This document shows positions 48,319-61,610 of a DNA stretch of 64,000 bases, one piece after another; the stretch's first letter is position 1, and every line of letters begins with the position of its first letter. The notes below the pieces were generated by a model. It ran no database searches and was not told where the DNA came from. It saw nothing but the letters and a program-made list of their open reading frames with translations. This stretch comes from Silene conica. Its lineage: Eukaryota; Streptophyta; Magnoliopsida; Caryophyllales; Caryophyllaceae. The stretch is taken from the NCBI GenBank assembly GCA_029255685.2, contig CM055312.2:54842202-54906201 (forward strand). The letters are read 5' to 3'. A program made the position numbers and the translations under genes.

Positions 48319-49628
48319 TGTTGGGAAATGTGTTCTCAACAATAGCGCGATCACATAATAAATCTCATGACGAGAATGCGCAAGGGATGATACGATTTAT
48401 ATTAGTCAACTGACCAACATTAATCGGTAATGATTGGCTAGCTAGAGTTTGACATTACTGTCGTATAACAGTGGTGGTCAGTTGATCCCTTTAGGTCACA
48501 CCTTTAGGACAATTCCCTTAATTGATAAATTGATCAAATGTATATTGATACGATTTGATCATATTCCTTAAACTCGTATATCGAGAAATTAGAGGTTAAA
48601 TCTTAATGTAAGATTTATGTTTAAAATTGAAATGTGTCAATTCTTAAACAGTAAACGATATTTTATTATATCGAAATTAGAATGAATTGGGTTATAATTA
48701 ATACAAAGGTTGTAAATCGTATTGACGATAATTATAAATAATCATTTTACAATTGTAATTTCGAATTACTTGTTTATTAATAAATAGGATTTATTTAATT
48801 ATAATATTTATACGATAAATATTTATATATCTATTTTTAAGATAGAATAATTATATTGTATTACATTGTGACATATAAGATGTCACACTTTTATACAAAC
48901 TATACAATTGACAATGTTGTAAAATGGAATCCATTTTATGTTAAAATGGGCGGCTAAGTGGATGTAGGTGAGGGTGATTATAGTGTATTAAGCACACCTT
49001 AATCATCATGTTTAAAGGTGTGTCTTGGAAACACAATCTAGGCCACCCTAAGTAGCATGGGTTAGAGAGTTGTCTTCCCTTTGTTCCCCACCATACCCGG
49101 CCATCACCACACCCTAAACACCACCCACTTAAATAGTATATGATACTCATTTTGGTTATTCATTCTAATTTTCTAATGCTTGATTTTTCTAAGAGTAAGA
49201 AAATATATCAACATTCATAATATCCTCTCTTCTAGACTTAGCCGAAATTTCACTAAGTAAGAGAGATTTTACAACCTCTAATATATTATTATAAGATAAT
49301 AAAATCATACTATTTTATAGTATTGTAATAACATTCTAATTAGAGAGATTAGAGTTGTTTAAGGAAATCCGGTTGTTGATCTAGCATACTCGAGATCGGA
49401 TTATTGAGGGGTTGTCTTGGTGCATCCAAAGGAGGTATTCTATTTTGGGTACTTGGAGGATCATCTTTGCCATTCTCTTGGACCGTTTGTAAGGGTTCAA
49501 TATCTCCTTATTTCCGCAATTTTTAGCATGCATAAGATCACCTAATAATATGTTGTTTAAAGGGTTAAATAAAGGATTATTGTTAGTATGACTAAAATTA
49601 GTTTATGAGCAACTAATAAAACCTAACA
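48319..49628 (+). repeat. 3' LTR of the copia element
   Basis: 1,310 bp, TGTTGGG...CCTAACA, followed by the CCTAC target copy. It matches the 5' LTR with few differences. Confidence 0.93.
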
Positions 49629-50655
49629 CCTACTTTGGAGTTTTTTTAGCTCCTATTCTTTTTTGGCCGACACCTTCTTAGCTCACCCCACCATGCCTTG
49701 CATTCATTTTCGACTCCGTAATGAGTCGTATGCCTGGACTTTAGCTAGGTTTGGGCAGGTATTAGGGATTGCCAGTGACGGACTTTTGAGACCTCCGAGG
49801 AACCTAGTTCCTCATATGTGGGCATCCCTATCTGACGTACCTTTCGGCAATCGAAATGTTGCCCACGTTCACACCCCTGTAGTTCGTATTTTCCTCCGCC
49901 TGTTAGGAGAGACCATCTTTGCGCGACCTGAGCCCAACAACATTAGGAACACTGAGTTGGCCATCATCGCAGGGTACCTCAACATTGACAGTGGTATCCT
50001 TTTTGTCCTTAACATAATCTATTTAGTTGCTACCCACCTTAGCGACATAGGGCGTAGAGTCATCGGCGCTCTCGTAAGCAGCGGACTTGTCGCCAGGATT
50101 TACCGATACATCTTTGGCACTTTGCCTGGTGATGAGCCCGTTTTCTGCGACATGTACATTTCTGTGGCATCCATGGTCCAGTTGACCTGGTTTGCCTATG
50201 CTGATCGTCAGACCTGGAGGATTGCTGGGGCACCCGCAGTAGTTCTCCTTTCAGACTCATTACCTGCACTTATACCCCTCACCACCGTCACGGGGGTGAG
50301 ACCCGACCCACCATCAAACCGCATTCCTTACACAGCGTCCTCCGCGAAGAGGAAGCGATCTTCACCAGAGAGAGAGAAAGAGGTTGAAGGCCCTTCCGGT
50401 TCTCGACCTTCTCCCTCATCATCACAGCCGACCACCATTCACACCACTACACACACCACCACCACCCAGACACCTTCACCTTCACCTACCCCTTTCACCA
50501 CCCCTTCATCATCATCATTATCTACCCCATGTTTTCCTGCCCATTTCATTTTACCTCCAATTTTTGAGGTACCACCGGTCGCAGACCGAGGGTATCGTGA
50601 TCCTCTTCTTTTTGAGATTCTCAAGGCCCACTACAAGAATATGCAAAACAGGTGA

Positions 50656-51664
50656 CGAAAAATGGCGACTGACATCTGTAGTCGCCAATTTAGCGACTGA
50701 AGTCAGTCGCCAAATTGGCGACTGAAAGTTTTCCCAAACTTTTTTACCACCGACACTTAATGGCGACTTAAACAAAGATTTGGCGACTGACTGAAGTTGG
50801 AGTCGCCAAATACCCCCTTTCAGTCGCCAATTTGGGGACTCCCTTTGTTCAGTCGCCAAAATTAGTATCTTCAGTCGCAAAAAAAACGCAATATCAGATC
50901 AGAAACTCTCCTCCCTTTCTTATTCGCGTATTAACACTAACACAAAAACACAAAAACTCGACAAACTCAAACCCTTTTCTGTCACCACCCACTACTTGCA
51001 CCTCCACCACCACCACCGGCCACCACCAGGAGCCACCACCACGGTCACCGGCCACCACCACCAACAACTTCCCTCTTCTTTTTCTCCTTTATTCAATTGA
51101 AGGTTTGTGTTTTTCTAGTTTAATTTCCATTTTTAGTTTGATTTTTGTTTTGTTTTGTAGATTTAGTGATGTAGTAGCCAATTAGGATCGTCTTAGCTTA
51201 TTAGGTCGTAGTTAATTAAGTTATAGTAGCCAATTAGGATGTTAATTAGATAAATTGGGGGTTAGGGTTTATAAGAAATTGGGGGTTAAGGTGGATATGA
51301 TTAATGTTGTTTGCCTTATTAATGTTGTTATGCTTGTAATAGTTAGTTAATTATGTTAAATTATGGGTTAGGGCTTATAAAAATTGGGGATTTTTGATAA
51401 GTTAGTGTGTAAAATTTGGGATTTTTGATAAATTAATGTGTAAAATTGAGAATTTTTGATAAGTTGTAGTTAATTAAGTTGTATTATGTTGATTAAGACG
51501 ATGTTGGTTGTCTTATTAATGTTGTTATGCTTGTAATTGTTACTTGATTATGGCAAATTAAAGGTTATGATTTATAAAATATGGGGATTTTTGTTAAGTT
51601 GTTATTATCCTATGATTGAGGTTGTTGAAAATGATTTTGTTTATGGATTTTTGTTTAGATTAGA
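50656..51664 (+). other. CACTA subterminal repeats and transposase leader
   Basis: The dense TGGCGACT and AGTCGCC motifs end near 50880. Pyrimidine-rich, leader-like sequence follows. A GAAG|GTTTGTG donor at about 51102 and a GTTTAG acceptor near 51660 suggest a 5' intron of about 560 bp. The frames across the subterminal repeats (50551-50880) are artefacts. Confidence 0.6.
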
Positions 51665-53254
51665 ATGAAGAGATTAGAACGTTCATGGATGTATCATGGA
51701 AGGGTTGGTATTAAGAAGAAACGTCCTAATGCTAGGTTTATAGAGGGTGTTGCCGAATTTATTGAATTTGCTAAGCAACAAGATGAATATAACTTGGTAG
51801 AAAATAAACTTAGGTGTCCTTGTAACAAATGTAAAAACATGAAATACATATCTGTCATTGAGGTGCAAGAACATCTCTATACAAACGGGTTTTGTCCAAA
51901 TTATTATAATTGGATTTCTCATGGGGAAGTATATTCTTCAATTCACGAACAACCTCACATCCAACAACTTGATCAGAACCCATATAGAGATATGATTGTG
52001 ATGCCTTGGAGTATAATGTTCTCAATAATGACGACCGTCGAGCTATGAATGAAGAACAACCTCCAAATCCCCAAGCAAAGGCTTTTTTTGACATGTTAAA
52101 AGCTGCGGAACAACCTTTATACGAAGGGAGCAGAATGTCATTATTACAAGTCGCCTCTAGGATAGTAACCTTGAAGTGTGAGCATTATATGCCATTTAAT
52201 GCCGTTGATGGTATTGCTTCTTTGTTTGAGGATGCTATCCCCGAAGTTAATGTCATGACTCGAAGTTTCTACAACACCAAAAAAGTAGTTAAAGGTCTTC
52301 AGTTACCGCATCAAAAGATTGATGCATGTCCGGAAGGATGTATGCTCTTTTGGAAAGATGATGAGTTACTTGACAAGTGCAAAAAATGTGGAAGGGATAG
52401 ATTTCAGACAAGTGATGGCGATGTTGTTTTGAAAGCGAAAAAAGGCAACAAGAGTAATAAAAGGGTTTAAAAGTGTAAGAAACCAATAGCAGAAAACCAA
52501 TTAATTTACCTTCCTCTTTCCCCAAGACATCAAAGAATTTATTCTACCAAAAAATTGCAGAACAAATGACATGGCACAAAGAAAATCCGCGTACTCCGGG
52601 TAAGATGTGTCATCTAAGTGACGGGGAAGAATGGAAACGATTTGATCAGATCTATCCTGAATTTGCCGAGAAACCCCGGAATGTGCGACTTGGCTTGTGT
52701 ACGGATGGATTTAGTCCTTTTACCCAATTTGGTAAGAATTACTCTTGTTGTCCCGTAATGGTCACACCATACAACTTACCGGCTTGGTTATGTATGAAAA
52801 GAGAATTTATTTTCTTGTCTCTCATTATTCCCGGGCCTAAAAATCCGAAAGGCTATTTGGATGTTTATTTACAACCATTAGTGGAAGAATTGAGACAATT
52901 GTGGGAAGTTGGGGTGGAAACATATGACGTTTCAGAAAGCAAAATTTTCAACTTAGAGGTTCACTTTTATCAATAAATGATTTTCCCGCATATGGTATGC
53001 TATCTGGTTGGTCTATTGCGGGACAAAAAGCATGTCCTCATTGCATGGGTGAAAGTAAAGCTTTTTGGCTGCCCAATTGCAAGAAAATGAGTTGGTTTGA
53101 TTGTCACAGATGATTCTTACCAGAAAGTAATCTTCTTAGGAGCAACAAAAAAGATTTCAAAAAAGGTAAACAAGTACTTGATGATGCTTCGGTTCTTCTT
53201 CCGGGTGATGCGGTGTGGGAGTTGGTACGTGATTTGCCATCTTCTATTGATGGT

Positions 53255-56064
53255 TGTAATACCCCGTGTTTTAGCCTCGGTCAACAACGGTGAAACCATG
53301 ATTTATACAAGTTTTTCAAATTGAATGTTTATAAAGTATTTTACGTAAACTGTTATTATTTTATAAATCGTATTTCTACGATTAATTCGTATTTCATAAT
53401 CATTTGTATATTTGATGATTACTTCATAAAATGACATTTTATTCGTATTTTCTTTACTTTGATTATATATTTTAATTAAATATATTAACAATTTTTATTT
53501 TGATTTCTCATTTATACTTGTTTTCTTAATTACGTCATGATTATATTTAAATCGTATTTTTTAATATATTTTATGTTAGTTCTAATAAAATTATATTCCC
53601 AAAATTAATTTAATTAGTATAAGTAAGTATACGTACTCGTTTATTTTATACTATGAGTCGAGAAGGGTAAATAGAGGTCAATGACCTCGAGATACGTGAT
53701 GGGCTTGGATTCGGGTTATGGGGTAAGAAACGGATACCAAGTTAAAATAGAAAGAAAAGAAGAGAAACCCTACCTCAGACATACATCAACATATTCACCT
53801 AATACCAACGTGAACCCTAATTCTACCGTCCCCATGAACACTCATCGACATTCAATACAAACTATGGACACAACTCAATACAAACCCTAATACCTCATCT
53901 CCTTCACTTCGTCTACCTCTCTATCAGACCCTAAACCCTAAACCACCTTGACCCCGTGAGAATTAAGGAGAACAAGAGACGGAAAAACAGCGGGAACTAC
54001 CCCTCACCATCATCGTTCATCCTCGCGCGATAGTGTTTGTAAGTTGTTTATAATGTTGTTTTATATCATCGAATATGTATACTGAGATTATATGTAACCC
54101 TTGTAATATGTATAACATGTTTATTATATTTAGATCACCAAAGGACCACCGTGGGTGGCAGCGGGTAGTCGTGAATGTTGACAGAAACAACTCCTTTCAT
54201 ACTCTGTTTTGTTCGTTTTCCTGATGTTGACTCACGTTTTTAGTTGTTTATTTGTTTGTGTTGGGTTTATTTATGAGTATGAGTTGTGGACCGTGATAGT
54301 AGGATGTTGGTAGGTTAGGTGGGTAGTGTTGGGGTGGTGTGTGGTGGTCGGAAACTACTGTTCACAGTCGTTGTTAGGAGGTGTGAGAAACAGTTGCAGA
54401 AACAGGGGTAAAGGGGCGTGTTGTTCAGCAGTTTTGTAGCATCTGTTTCACAGGGTTTGGCTAGGGTCGAGACCTGGTGCTTTCCACCAGAGAGTCGTGG
54501 GCGGTGTGTAGTGTCGAGGGTGGTGTTAGGTGTTGGTTCGGGTGGTGATCGTGGTGGCTACAAGCAGGTCTACAGGGTAAGAAAACCACGGGTACAATGG
54601 GTTACGAGTCACAGGTTTGAGGTGCGAGTGTTTGTGAGGGGCCAGAGACTAGTGGGGGTTGAGTCAGGAGCTGAGACTAGTGTCAGTAGGTGCGCCATGC
54701 TGCGGTGGTGGCAGACATCGTATTGTGGTGGTGCTTCAGGCGGTGTGACGGTGTCGAAGAGGCTGCGTTTGGGGGCTGTCAGGTGTGTATGGTGTCGGGG
54801 TCTGGTCTGGTCACGGTAATGGGGGGGCTGCTTTGTGTAGTTTGCTCTCACGTGAACCTTAGTATATTATATTATATTCTTATTATTCTTATTATTATTA
54901 TTATCATTATATTATTACAATTATTATTATTGTTATTATTATTATTGATATGGTTATTATTGTTATTACTAGTAATTTGTTCACACTTATATTCACTAAA
55001 GTTGTTACATGAAATTTTTCTCATAAAAGAATGTGACGGTCATCTATAGGTCGATTACTTTTTTTTCATGTTCGTTTATTTAATTGAAGTTAGTGATAAA
55101 AGTAATAAGGACGAGATGGTCAAGTTAATTGAAATAGTCATATTTAATACGACCTTGATATGCGTAATATATTATTTAAATAATTAATTTGAATAATTGT
55201 TATATTGTATTAGTTTGCGTAATTGTATTAGTTAGTAATTACGTATATTATATTTTTAGGTGACGATTTTGAAGTGGCATTATTCTGCATACTCGCTGGC
55301 TTGTTTTTGGACTATATTGTTATCCAGGTAGGATACACTTATACCTTATTCTATGACGTGCTTTGAATGGATGTGTATATTGTATGTTATGGATGCAAGT
55401 GTGATTATTATGAGAATGATATATAGTGGTTGAACATTTTTATATTGCATTCATAAGCATGGCATATGCATTGGATACGGATTTGAGATGATGAGATATT
55501 ATTGATGAGATACTATTGGGCCCAGGCTAGTTCTGCAGGACTAGACCTGGTGACCTCAGCTGTTATGCTGGTGTTCGGCGACGGCCGATTATAGTCTGCC
55601 GGGAGGTTCGGTATGGCTGGGTGTTACGGGTTTGAGATTGAGAATGAGATTGAGCTCGAGCATATCATGGCATTTGCATATCATCTTTGTTGCATTATTT
55701 ATTAGTGTGTTATCCTACTCAACCGCGAGGTTGACAGTGTATTCGTGTACACCTACGATGATCCGGAATGGGGAGTAGATTCTGCAGGTCAGAGACATAT
55801 GAGCTAGGAGCTGGGGCAGGAATGTGAGATGCGTACTTTGGACCGACTTAGAATTATATCACATCTAGAGAAGTCATCAGTTGTATTTTTCTTTTCTGTT
55901 ATGTAATAACTATAATAACCACGTTTAAATTTTATCATTTTTTTTATAAAGTACTTTGGTTGTTTTACTTTGTTATTCACTACCTCGGATATTCCGAGAT
56001 GGTAACACCTTCATTTATTTGAGAATGTCTTGCTAAAGGCTCTTAAATAAATGAGGGTGTTACA
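53255..56064 (+). repeat. LTR A of the gypsy-like array
   Basis: It contains the chance frames 54418-54819 and 54690-55049, which recur exactly in LTR B. A TAT/TTA-rich low-complexity run lies at 54870-54970. The 3' portion holds GGTTGACAGTGTATTCGTG, GGAATATCCGAGG-type sequence (minus) and CTTGCTAAAGGCTC, as in the minus-strand LTRs at 9062 and 33345. Confidence 0.92.
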
Positions 56065-56067
56065 AAG

Positions 56068-56079
56068 TGGTATCAGAGC
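56068..56079 (+). promoter_or_regulatory. Primer-binding site, tRNA-iMet type (first copy)
   Basis: TGGTATCAGAGC lies three bases after LTR A. An identical site follows LTR B at 61614-61625. Confidence 0.92.
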
Positions 56080-58802
56080 GAACGATCCTCAGGCCTAAAC
56101 TAAAATGGAAATAATGAACATAGGAGTGTCTAAATAAAATGAACCCCAGGCTAGTAACTGTTAGGAGCCCCAGGATTGGGATGAGTTAGGGGCCCCCTCA
56201 AACCAAGCCACTGGCCCTTTCAGTCTAACCTGGTAACCCGTGAGTGATGCAGAGAGTGGGTAGTAACAAAATAAAAGATCAGACCTTGCCTATATCGTAC
56301 TAACAGCTTTGCAGGAGTGGAATGAGGTAAGTTACGATGTGAAATATGGTTGGTGATCTGTATTATGTAGCATGATAATGATATTGAATGTTGGGTGAGA
56401 TATATGATTTTCAAGTATCGAGAACATGAATTTTGAAAATGAGTTTGAAATATAAGTTTGACTTGCATGATGATGTGCATTAGAAGAATACGACAAATAT
56501 TGAGATGTTAATTGGTCTGAATGATTGCAATGAAATTTTAGAGAATGGATATATATTTATTGAACAATAATTCTGAGTGATATTATCATGTGATTTTGGT
56601 GTTTAGAAATTTCATATGATATCTGGTTATTAAATGACTATCGTAACTATGTAGTATATTGTCTTGAATTTGGATATGAATGATCAGATTTATGCGTTAT
56701 TGTAATCCATGTATAGTGATATGCGAAATGTCAAGCCATGAATGTCATATAGTTATGTGTTACATTTGTATATACATATATAGATATTCAGTCATTTAGT
56801 TGATCTATTTGTTTCTGTTTCGCAATCTTTACCGTGTTTTAGATGACAATTACAGCTTGAAATGATGAATAAATGCTAATATGATGCAACATGATTTCTA
56901 TGCTTCGATGATATGTCAACATGTTTGGGAGAATAATGGATGTATGTAAATGTGATAATATGAAGTGATTTTATGTTCTCTATATGTATATGAAAATTGA
57001 TAAACTTTCATAATGTTACCTCGTTTGTACGAACTGCCATTTAAAATATGTTCTCTATATGTATATGAAAATTTTATGTGTGATAACCTTCTGAATTAGC
57101 TTTCCAATGCCGTTGGGTTCATGTTAATACGAGTTATATTTTGCGAGAAATAAATATTTTAGTCGACAGTGGTCAGATTGTCACTGTACAATTCTGTTTT
57201 GAACCATGTTTTGCAAAGGAAGTCATTTAAAACGTGTTTATTGTTTGTGCATACCTCCAACTCCGTTGTTCGTAAATTTTATTCACGTTTTCAAAATGAT
57301 AAGCCACATAAAATCTTAACGAGTAGTTATTTAATTGTGACTTTTGCAAGTTGCCTGATTTTCAGTCTAATTGCTGTAAAGTTTTTGTTCAGACCAACTG
57401 AGTTGTCAAATCTGTTATAAATAATTCCCTTAAGCTTTGCAATCGATCCCTTTTTCCTATGACTATCTAATTCCTGATATTTTCTAAAAACTATAATAGT
57501 TGCAAGATAGCTAAGCGCTTATTTAATTATGATTTTTGGAAGTTGCAGCGTGATGTATGATTGTTGAAATTGTAAGTTATGTAAGTTTTCAATATGAAAG
57601 TTTAATCAAATTTGAATTATGTGATGTAACCGTGTAATATTCTGATATGACATCAGTAGCATAAACAATAAACACATGTTATGGATATGAATCATGTTAT
57701 ATAATAATATAACCTTAATTATTATTTGTGAGTTTTATATAAAGTTGTATTTTCTACCGACACTATTGTTATGCCACAAGGTGAACTACATATTGTTATA
57801 TCTAAACCAGATCACAATGTTTTGAGTTAGTAAACTGGTTGACATGTGAATTATAGGAGTGCTAGTCTTGCTTCTGATCTGTAGCTACGTGTTTATGAAA
57901 TTATGCTTGAATTGGGAATTGTATCGTGGGATATAAACTCTTTCTGCAAGTCATATTTGTTACTAGTTTTATGATAAGGTAAGTGGATGGGAAGTGTACC
58001 TAAGTGATTTTAACTCATTTATATTTAGAAATGCTAAGCTGACTTACTAGTCTATGATTGGTGTCTATCTCGTGAAATATGTCGTTGCTTAAATGTCATT
58101 TCTCTTAGGTGCGTAAGCAAGATTTTACTTCTGTAATATGATTAGGAGCATAAAATGTTTTTAAATTGTCAGTTATGAATTGTGAGTTATTGATTGTTTA
58201 CATTGGTGTAACTATGTTAAGTTTGTCTTAAAATTTCAAGTGTATATAAGCGTTTGGTACTTGATTTTGTTTTACTGCGTAGCATGAATTTGACAAGTAT
58301 GTTTGTTGTTTTTAAAAGTCAGATGTTAGTTGCCCAGTATGGCGTAAGTAACTTACCAGATGATTTGTGATGATTGTTGGTTGAGTGATCTTCTTGAACT
58401 TTGGATGCAGAATTTTATAATGAGGTTACGAGGACGTAACCATGTCCTAGGAGGATATGATTGCAAAATCTTGATGAATTGCGATCTGGTTAATTGATAT
58501 ATTATGATTGGTTAACTGAGATTTACCATACATGGATTCTCTTGTTTGATTGCTATGTTTTGATCAATGTTGAGGTCCTTTAAGTGTCAGGTATTTTCTG
58601 TCGTATGTTAAACTTTGGGGACAAAGTTTCTTAAGGGGGATAGAATGTAACATTTCACATTTTGGAGTCTATATAAGTGGTACTTGTAATTGTTTCATGC
58701 TTGTTATATGTTTACTTGTGATTGGTTCATGCTTGTTATATGTTTCGCTACCGTTACGGGGAGGTGAACTTCAGGACGAAGTTCATTTTAAGGAGGGAAG
58801 AC
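56080..58802 (+). other. Interior of the gypsy-like element, no coding domains
   Basis: AT-rich. Near the 3' end, a TTTGGGGACAAAGTTTCTTA block (58613) and a GAACTTCAGGACGAAGTTCA block (58768) precede the purine tract. These are the same two landmarks seen in the 11545-11705 region of the minus-strand element. Confidence 0.8.
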
Positions 58803-61610
58803 TGTAATACCCCGTATTTTAGCCTCGGTCAACAACGGTGAAACCATGTTTTATACAAGTTTTTCAAATTGAATGTTTATAAAGTAGTTTACGTAAATTG
58901 TTATTATTTTATAAATCGTATTTCTACGATTAATTCGTATTTCATAATCATTTGTATATTTGATGATTAATTCATAAAATGACATTTTATTCGTATTTTC
59001 TTTATTTTGATTATATATTTTAATTAAATATATTAACAATTTTATTTTGATTTCTCATTTATACTTGTTTTCTTAATTACATCATGATTATATTTAAATC
59101 GTATTTTTTTATATTTTATGTTAGTTCTAATAAAATTATATTCCCAAAATTAATTTAATTAGTATAAGTAATTATACGTACTCGTTTATTTTATACTATG
59201 AGTCGAGAACGGTAAATAGAGGTCAATGACCTCGAGATGCGTGATGGGCTTGGATTCGGGTTATGGGGTAAGAAACGGATACCAAGTTAAAAATAGAAAG
59301 AAAAGAAGAGAAACCCTACCTCAGACATACATCGACATATTCACCTAATACCAACGTGAACCCTAATTCTACCGTCCCCATGAACACTCATCGACATTCA
59401 ATACAAACTATGGACACAACTCAATACAAACCCTAATACCTCATCTCCTTCACTTCGTCTACCTCTCTATCAGACCCTAAACCCTAAACCACCTTGACCC
59501 CGTGAGAATTAAGGAGAACAAGAGACGGAAAAACAGCGGGAACTACCCCTCACCATCATCGTTCATCCTCGCGCGATAGTGTTTGTAAATTGTTTATAAT
59601 GTTGTTTTATATCATCGAATATGTATACTGAGATTATATGTAACCCTTGTAATATGTATAACATGTTTATTATATTTAGATCACCAAAGGACCACCGTGG
59701 GTGGCAGCAGGTAGTCGTGAATGTCGACAGAAACAACTCCTTTCATACTCTGTTTTGTTCGTTTTCCTGATGTTGACTCACGTTTTTAGTTGTTTATTTG
59801 TTTGTGTTGGGTTTATTTATGAGTATGAGTTGTGGACCGTGATAGTAGGATGTTGGTAGGTTAGGTGGGTAGTGTTGGGGTGGTGTGTGGTGGTCGGAAA
59901 CTACTGTTCACAGTCGTTGTTAGGAGGTGTGAGAAACAGTTGCAGAAACAGGGGTAAAGGGGCGTGTTGTTCAGCAGTTTTGTAGCATCTGTTTCACAGG
60001 GTTTGGCTAGGGTCGAGACCTGGTGCTTTCCACCAGAGAGTCGTGGGCGGTGTGTAGTGTCGAGGGTGGTGTTAGGTGTTGGTTCGGGTGGTGATCGTGG
60101 TGGCTACAAGCAGGTCTACAGGGTAAGAAAACCACGGGTACAATGGGTTACGAGTCACAGGTTTGAGGTGCGAGTGTTTGTGAGGGGCCAGAGACTAGTG
60201 GGGGTTGAGTCAGGAGCTGAGACTAGTGTCAGTAGGTGCGCCATGCTGCGGTGGTGGCAGACATCGTATTGTGGTGGTGCTTCAGGCGGTGTGACGGTGT
60301 CGAAGAGGCTGCGTTTGGGGGCTGTCAGGTGTGTATGGTGTCGGGGTCTGGTCTGGTCACGGTAATGGGGGGGCTGCTTTGTGTAGTTTGCTCTCACGTG
60401 AACCTTAGTATATTATATTATATTCTTATTATTCTTATTATTATTATTATCATTATATTATTACAATTATTATTATTGTTATTATTATTATTGATATGGT
60501 TATTATTGTTATTACTAGTAATTTGTTCACACTTATATTCACTAAAGTTGTTACGTGAAATTTTTCTCATAAAAGAATGTGACGGTCATCTATAGGTCGA
60601 TTACTTTTTTTTCATGTTCGTTTATTTAATTGAAGTTAGTGATAAAAGTAATAAGGACGAGATGGTCAAGTTAATTGAAATAGTCATATTTAATACGACC
60701 TTGATATGCGTAATATATTATTTAAATAATTAATTTGAATAATTGTTATATTGTATTAGTTTGCGTAATTGTATTAGTTAGTAATTACGTATATTATATT
60801 TTTAGGTGACGATTTTGAAGTGGCATTATTCTGCTTACTCGCTGGCTTGTTTTTGGACTATATTGTTATCCAGGTAGGATACACTTATACCTTATTCTAT
60901 GACGTGCTTTGAATGGATGTGTATATTGTATGTTATGGATGCAAGTGTGATTATTATGAGAATGATATATAGTGGTTGAACATTTTTATATTGCATTCAT
61001 AAGCATGGCATATGCATTGGATACGGATTTGAGATGATGAGATATTATTGATGAGATACTATTGGGCCCAGGCTAGTTCTGCAGGACTAGACCTGGTGAC
61101 CTCAGCTGTTATGCTGGTGTTCGGCGACGGCCGATTATAGTCTGCCGGGAGGTTCGGTATGGCTGGGTGTTACGGGTTTGAGATTGAGAATGAGATTGAG
61201 CTCGAGCATATCATGGCATTTGCATATCATCTTTGTTGCATTATTTATTAGTGTGTTATCCTACTCAACTGCGAGGTTGACAGTGTATTCGTGTACACCT
61301 ACGATGATCCGGAATGGGGAGTAGATTCTGCAGGTCAGAGACAGATGAGCTAGGAGCTGGGGCAGGAATGTGAGATGCGTACTTTGGACCGACTTAGAAT
61401 TATATCACATCTAGAGAAGTCATCAGTTGTATTTTTCTTTTCTGTTATGTAATAACTATAATAACCACGTTTAAATTTTATCATTTTTTTTATAAAGTAC
61501 TTTGGTTGTTTTACTTTGTTATTCACTACCTCGGATATTCCGAGATGGTAACACCTTCATTTATTTGAGAATGTCTTGCTAAAGGCTCTTAAATAAATGA
61601 GGGTGTTACA
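58803..61610 (+). repeat. LTR B of the gypsy-like array
   Basis: It matches LTR A throughout with a few substitutions and 1-2-bp indels. Examples are GTGTTTTAG against GTATTTTAG near the start and GTTGTTACATG against GTTGTTACGTG near 60554. Confidence 0.92.

Larger units (their letters stand above)
38813..49628 (+). mobile_element. Gag-only copia LTR retrotransposon (TR-GAG type)
   Basis: Two 1,310-bp LTRs (38813-40122 and 48319-49628), TGTTGGG...CCTAACA, are flanked by the 5-bp duplication CCTAC (38808-38812 and 49629-49633). A tRNA-iMet primer site lies at 40125-40136 and a purine tract GACAAGTGGGAGAT at 48305-48318. The only coding region is gag (42568-43532); no copia protease, integrase or reverse transcriptase is readable. 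After removing the nested CACTA element it is about 8.4 kb. The layout fits the known class of plant terminal-repeat elements that keep gag only. Confidence 0.92.
31646..50628 (+). mobile_element. Athila-like gypsy element, heavily interrupted, 3' end outside window or lost
   Basis: The order is a 5' LTR (31646-33156), a tRNA-Asp-type primer site (33162-33179), a broken gag (33285-37355), a promoter-like module (37630-37860) and a second ORF (38280-50628). Three younger insertions sit inside or against it: a solo gypsy LTR, a copia element and a CACTA transposon. No protease, reverse transcriptase, RNase H or integrase is present between gag and the second ORF, so this is a pol-deleted derivative. 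No 3' LTR was found. The Athila/Tat placement rests on the primer site, the gag zinc knuckle and the ORF type. Confidence 0.65.
38280..50628 (+). pseudogene. Second ORF of the Athila-like element (ATHILA ORF1-type protein), split by a copia insertion
   Basis: The amino part (38280-38812) is rich in Ser, Thr, Pro and Ala up to about residue 75, then has a charged linker and a folded-looking segment. It is cut at the CCTAC target site and resumes at 49629. Rejoining across the insertion meets an in-frame stop in a seven-T run near 49641; the open frame from 49646 to 50628 is one base off. The carboxy part has phrases typical of plant retrotransposon ORF1/Athila proteins: SYAWTLARFGQVLGIASDG, LRPPRNLVPHMW, FLRLLGETIFARPEPNNIR and TELAIIAGYL. 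A Lys/Arg cluster and a Ser/Thr/Pro-rich tail follow. The apparent end is artificial, because from 50629 the codons belong to a CACTA transposon. Its molecular role is unknown. Confidence 0.7.

Noticed and set aside
50384..50725. Pro/His-rich frame overlapping the second ORF
   Set aside because: It is a shifted-frame shadow of the Ser/Thr/Pro tail of the Athila second ORF.
54418..55049. 133- and 119-codon frames, present again at 59964-60595
   Set aside because: They overlap in different frames inside the LTRs, have biased composition (Gly/Arg/Val, then a Leu/Ile run from TTA repeats), and match no family.
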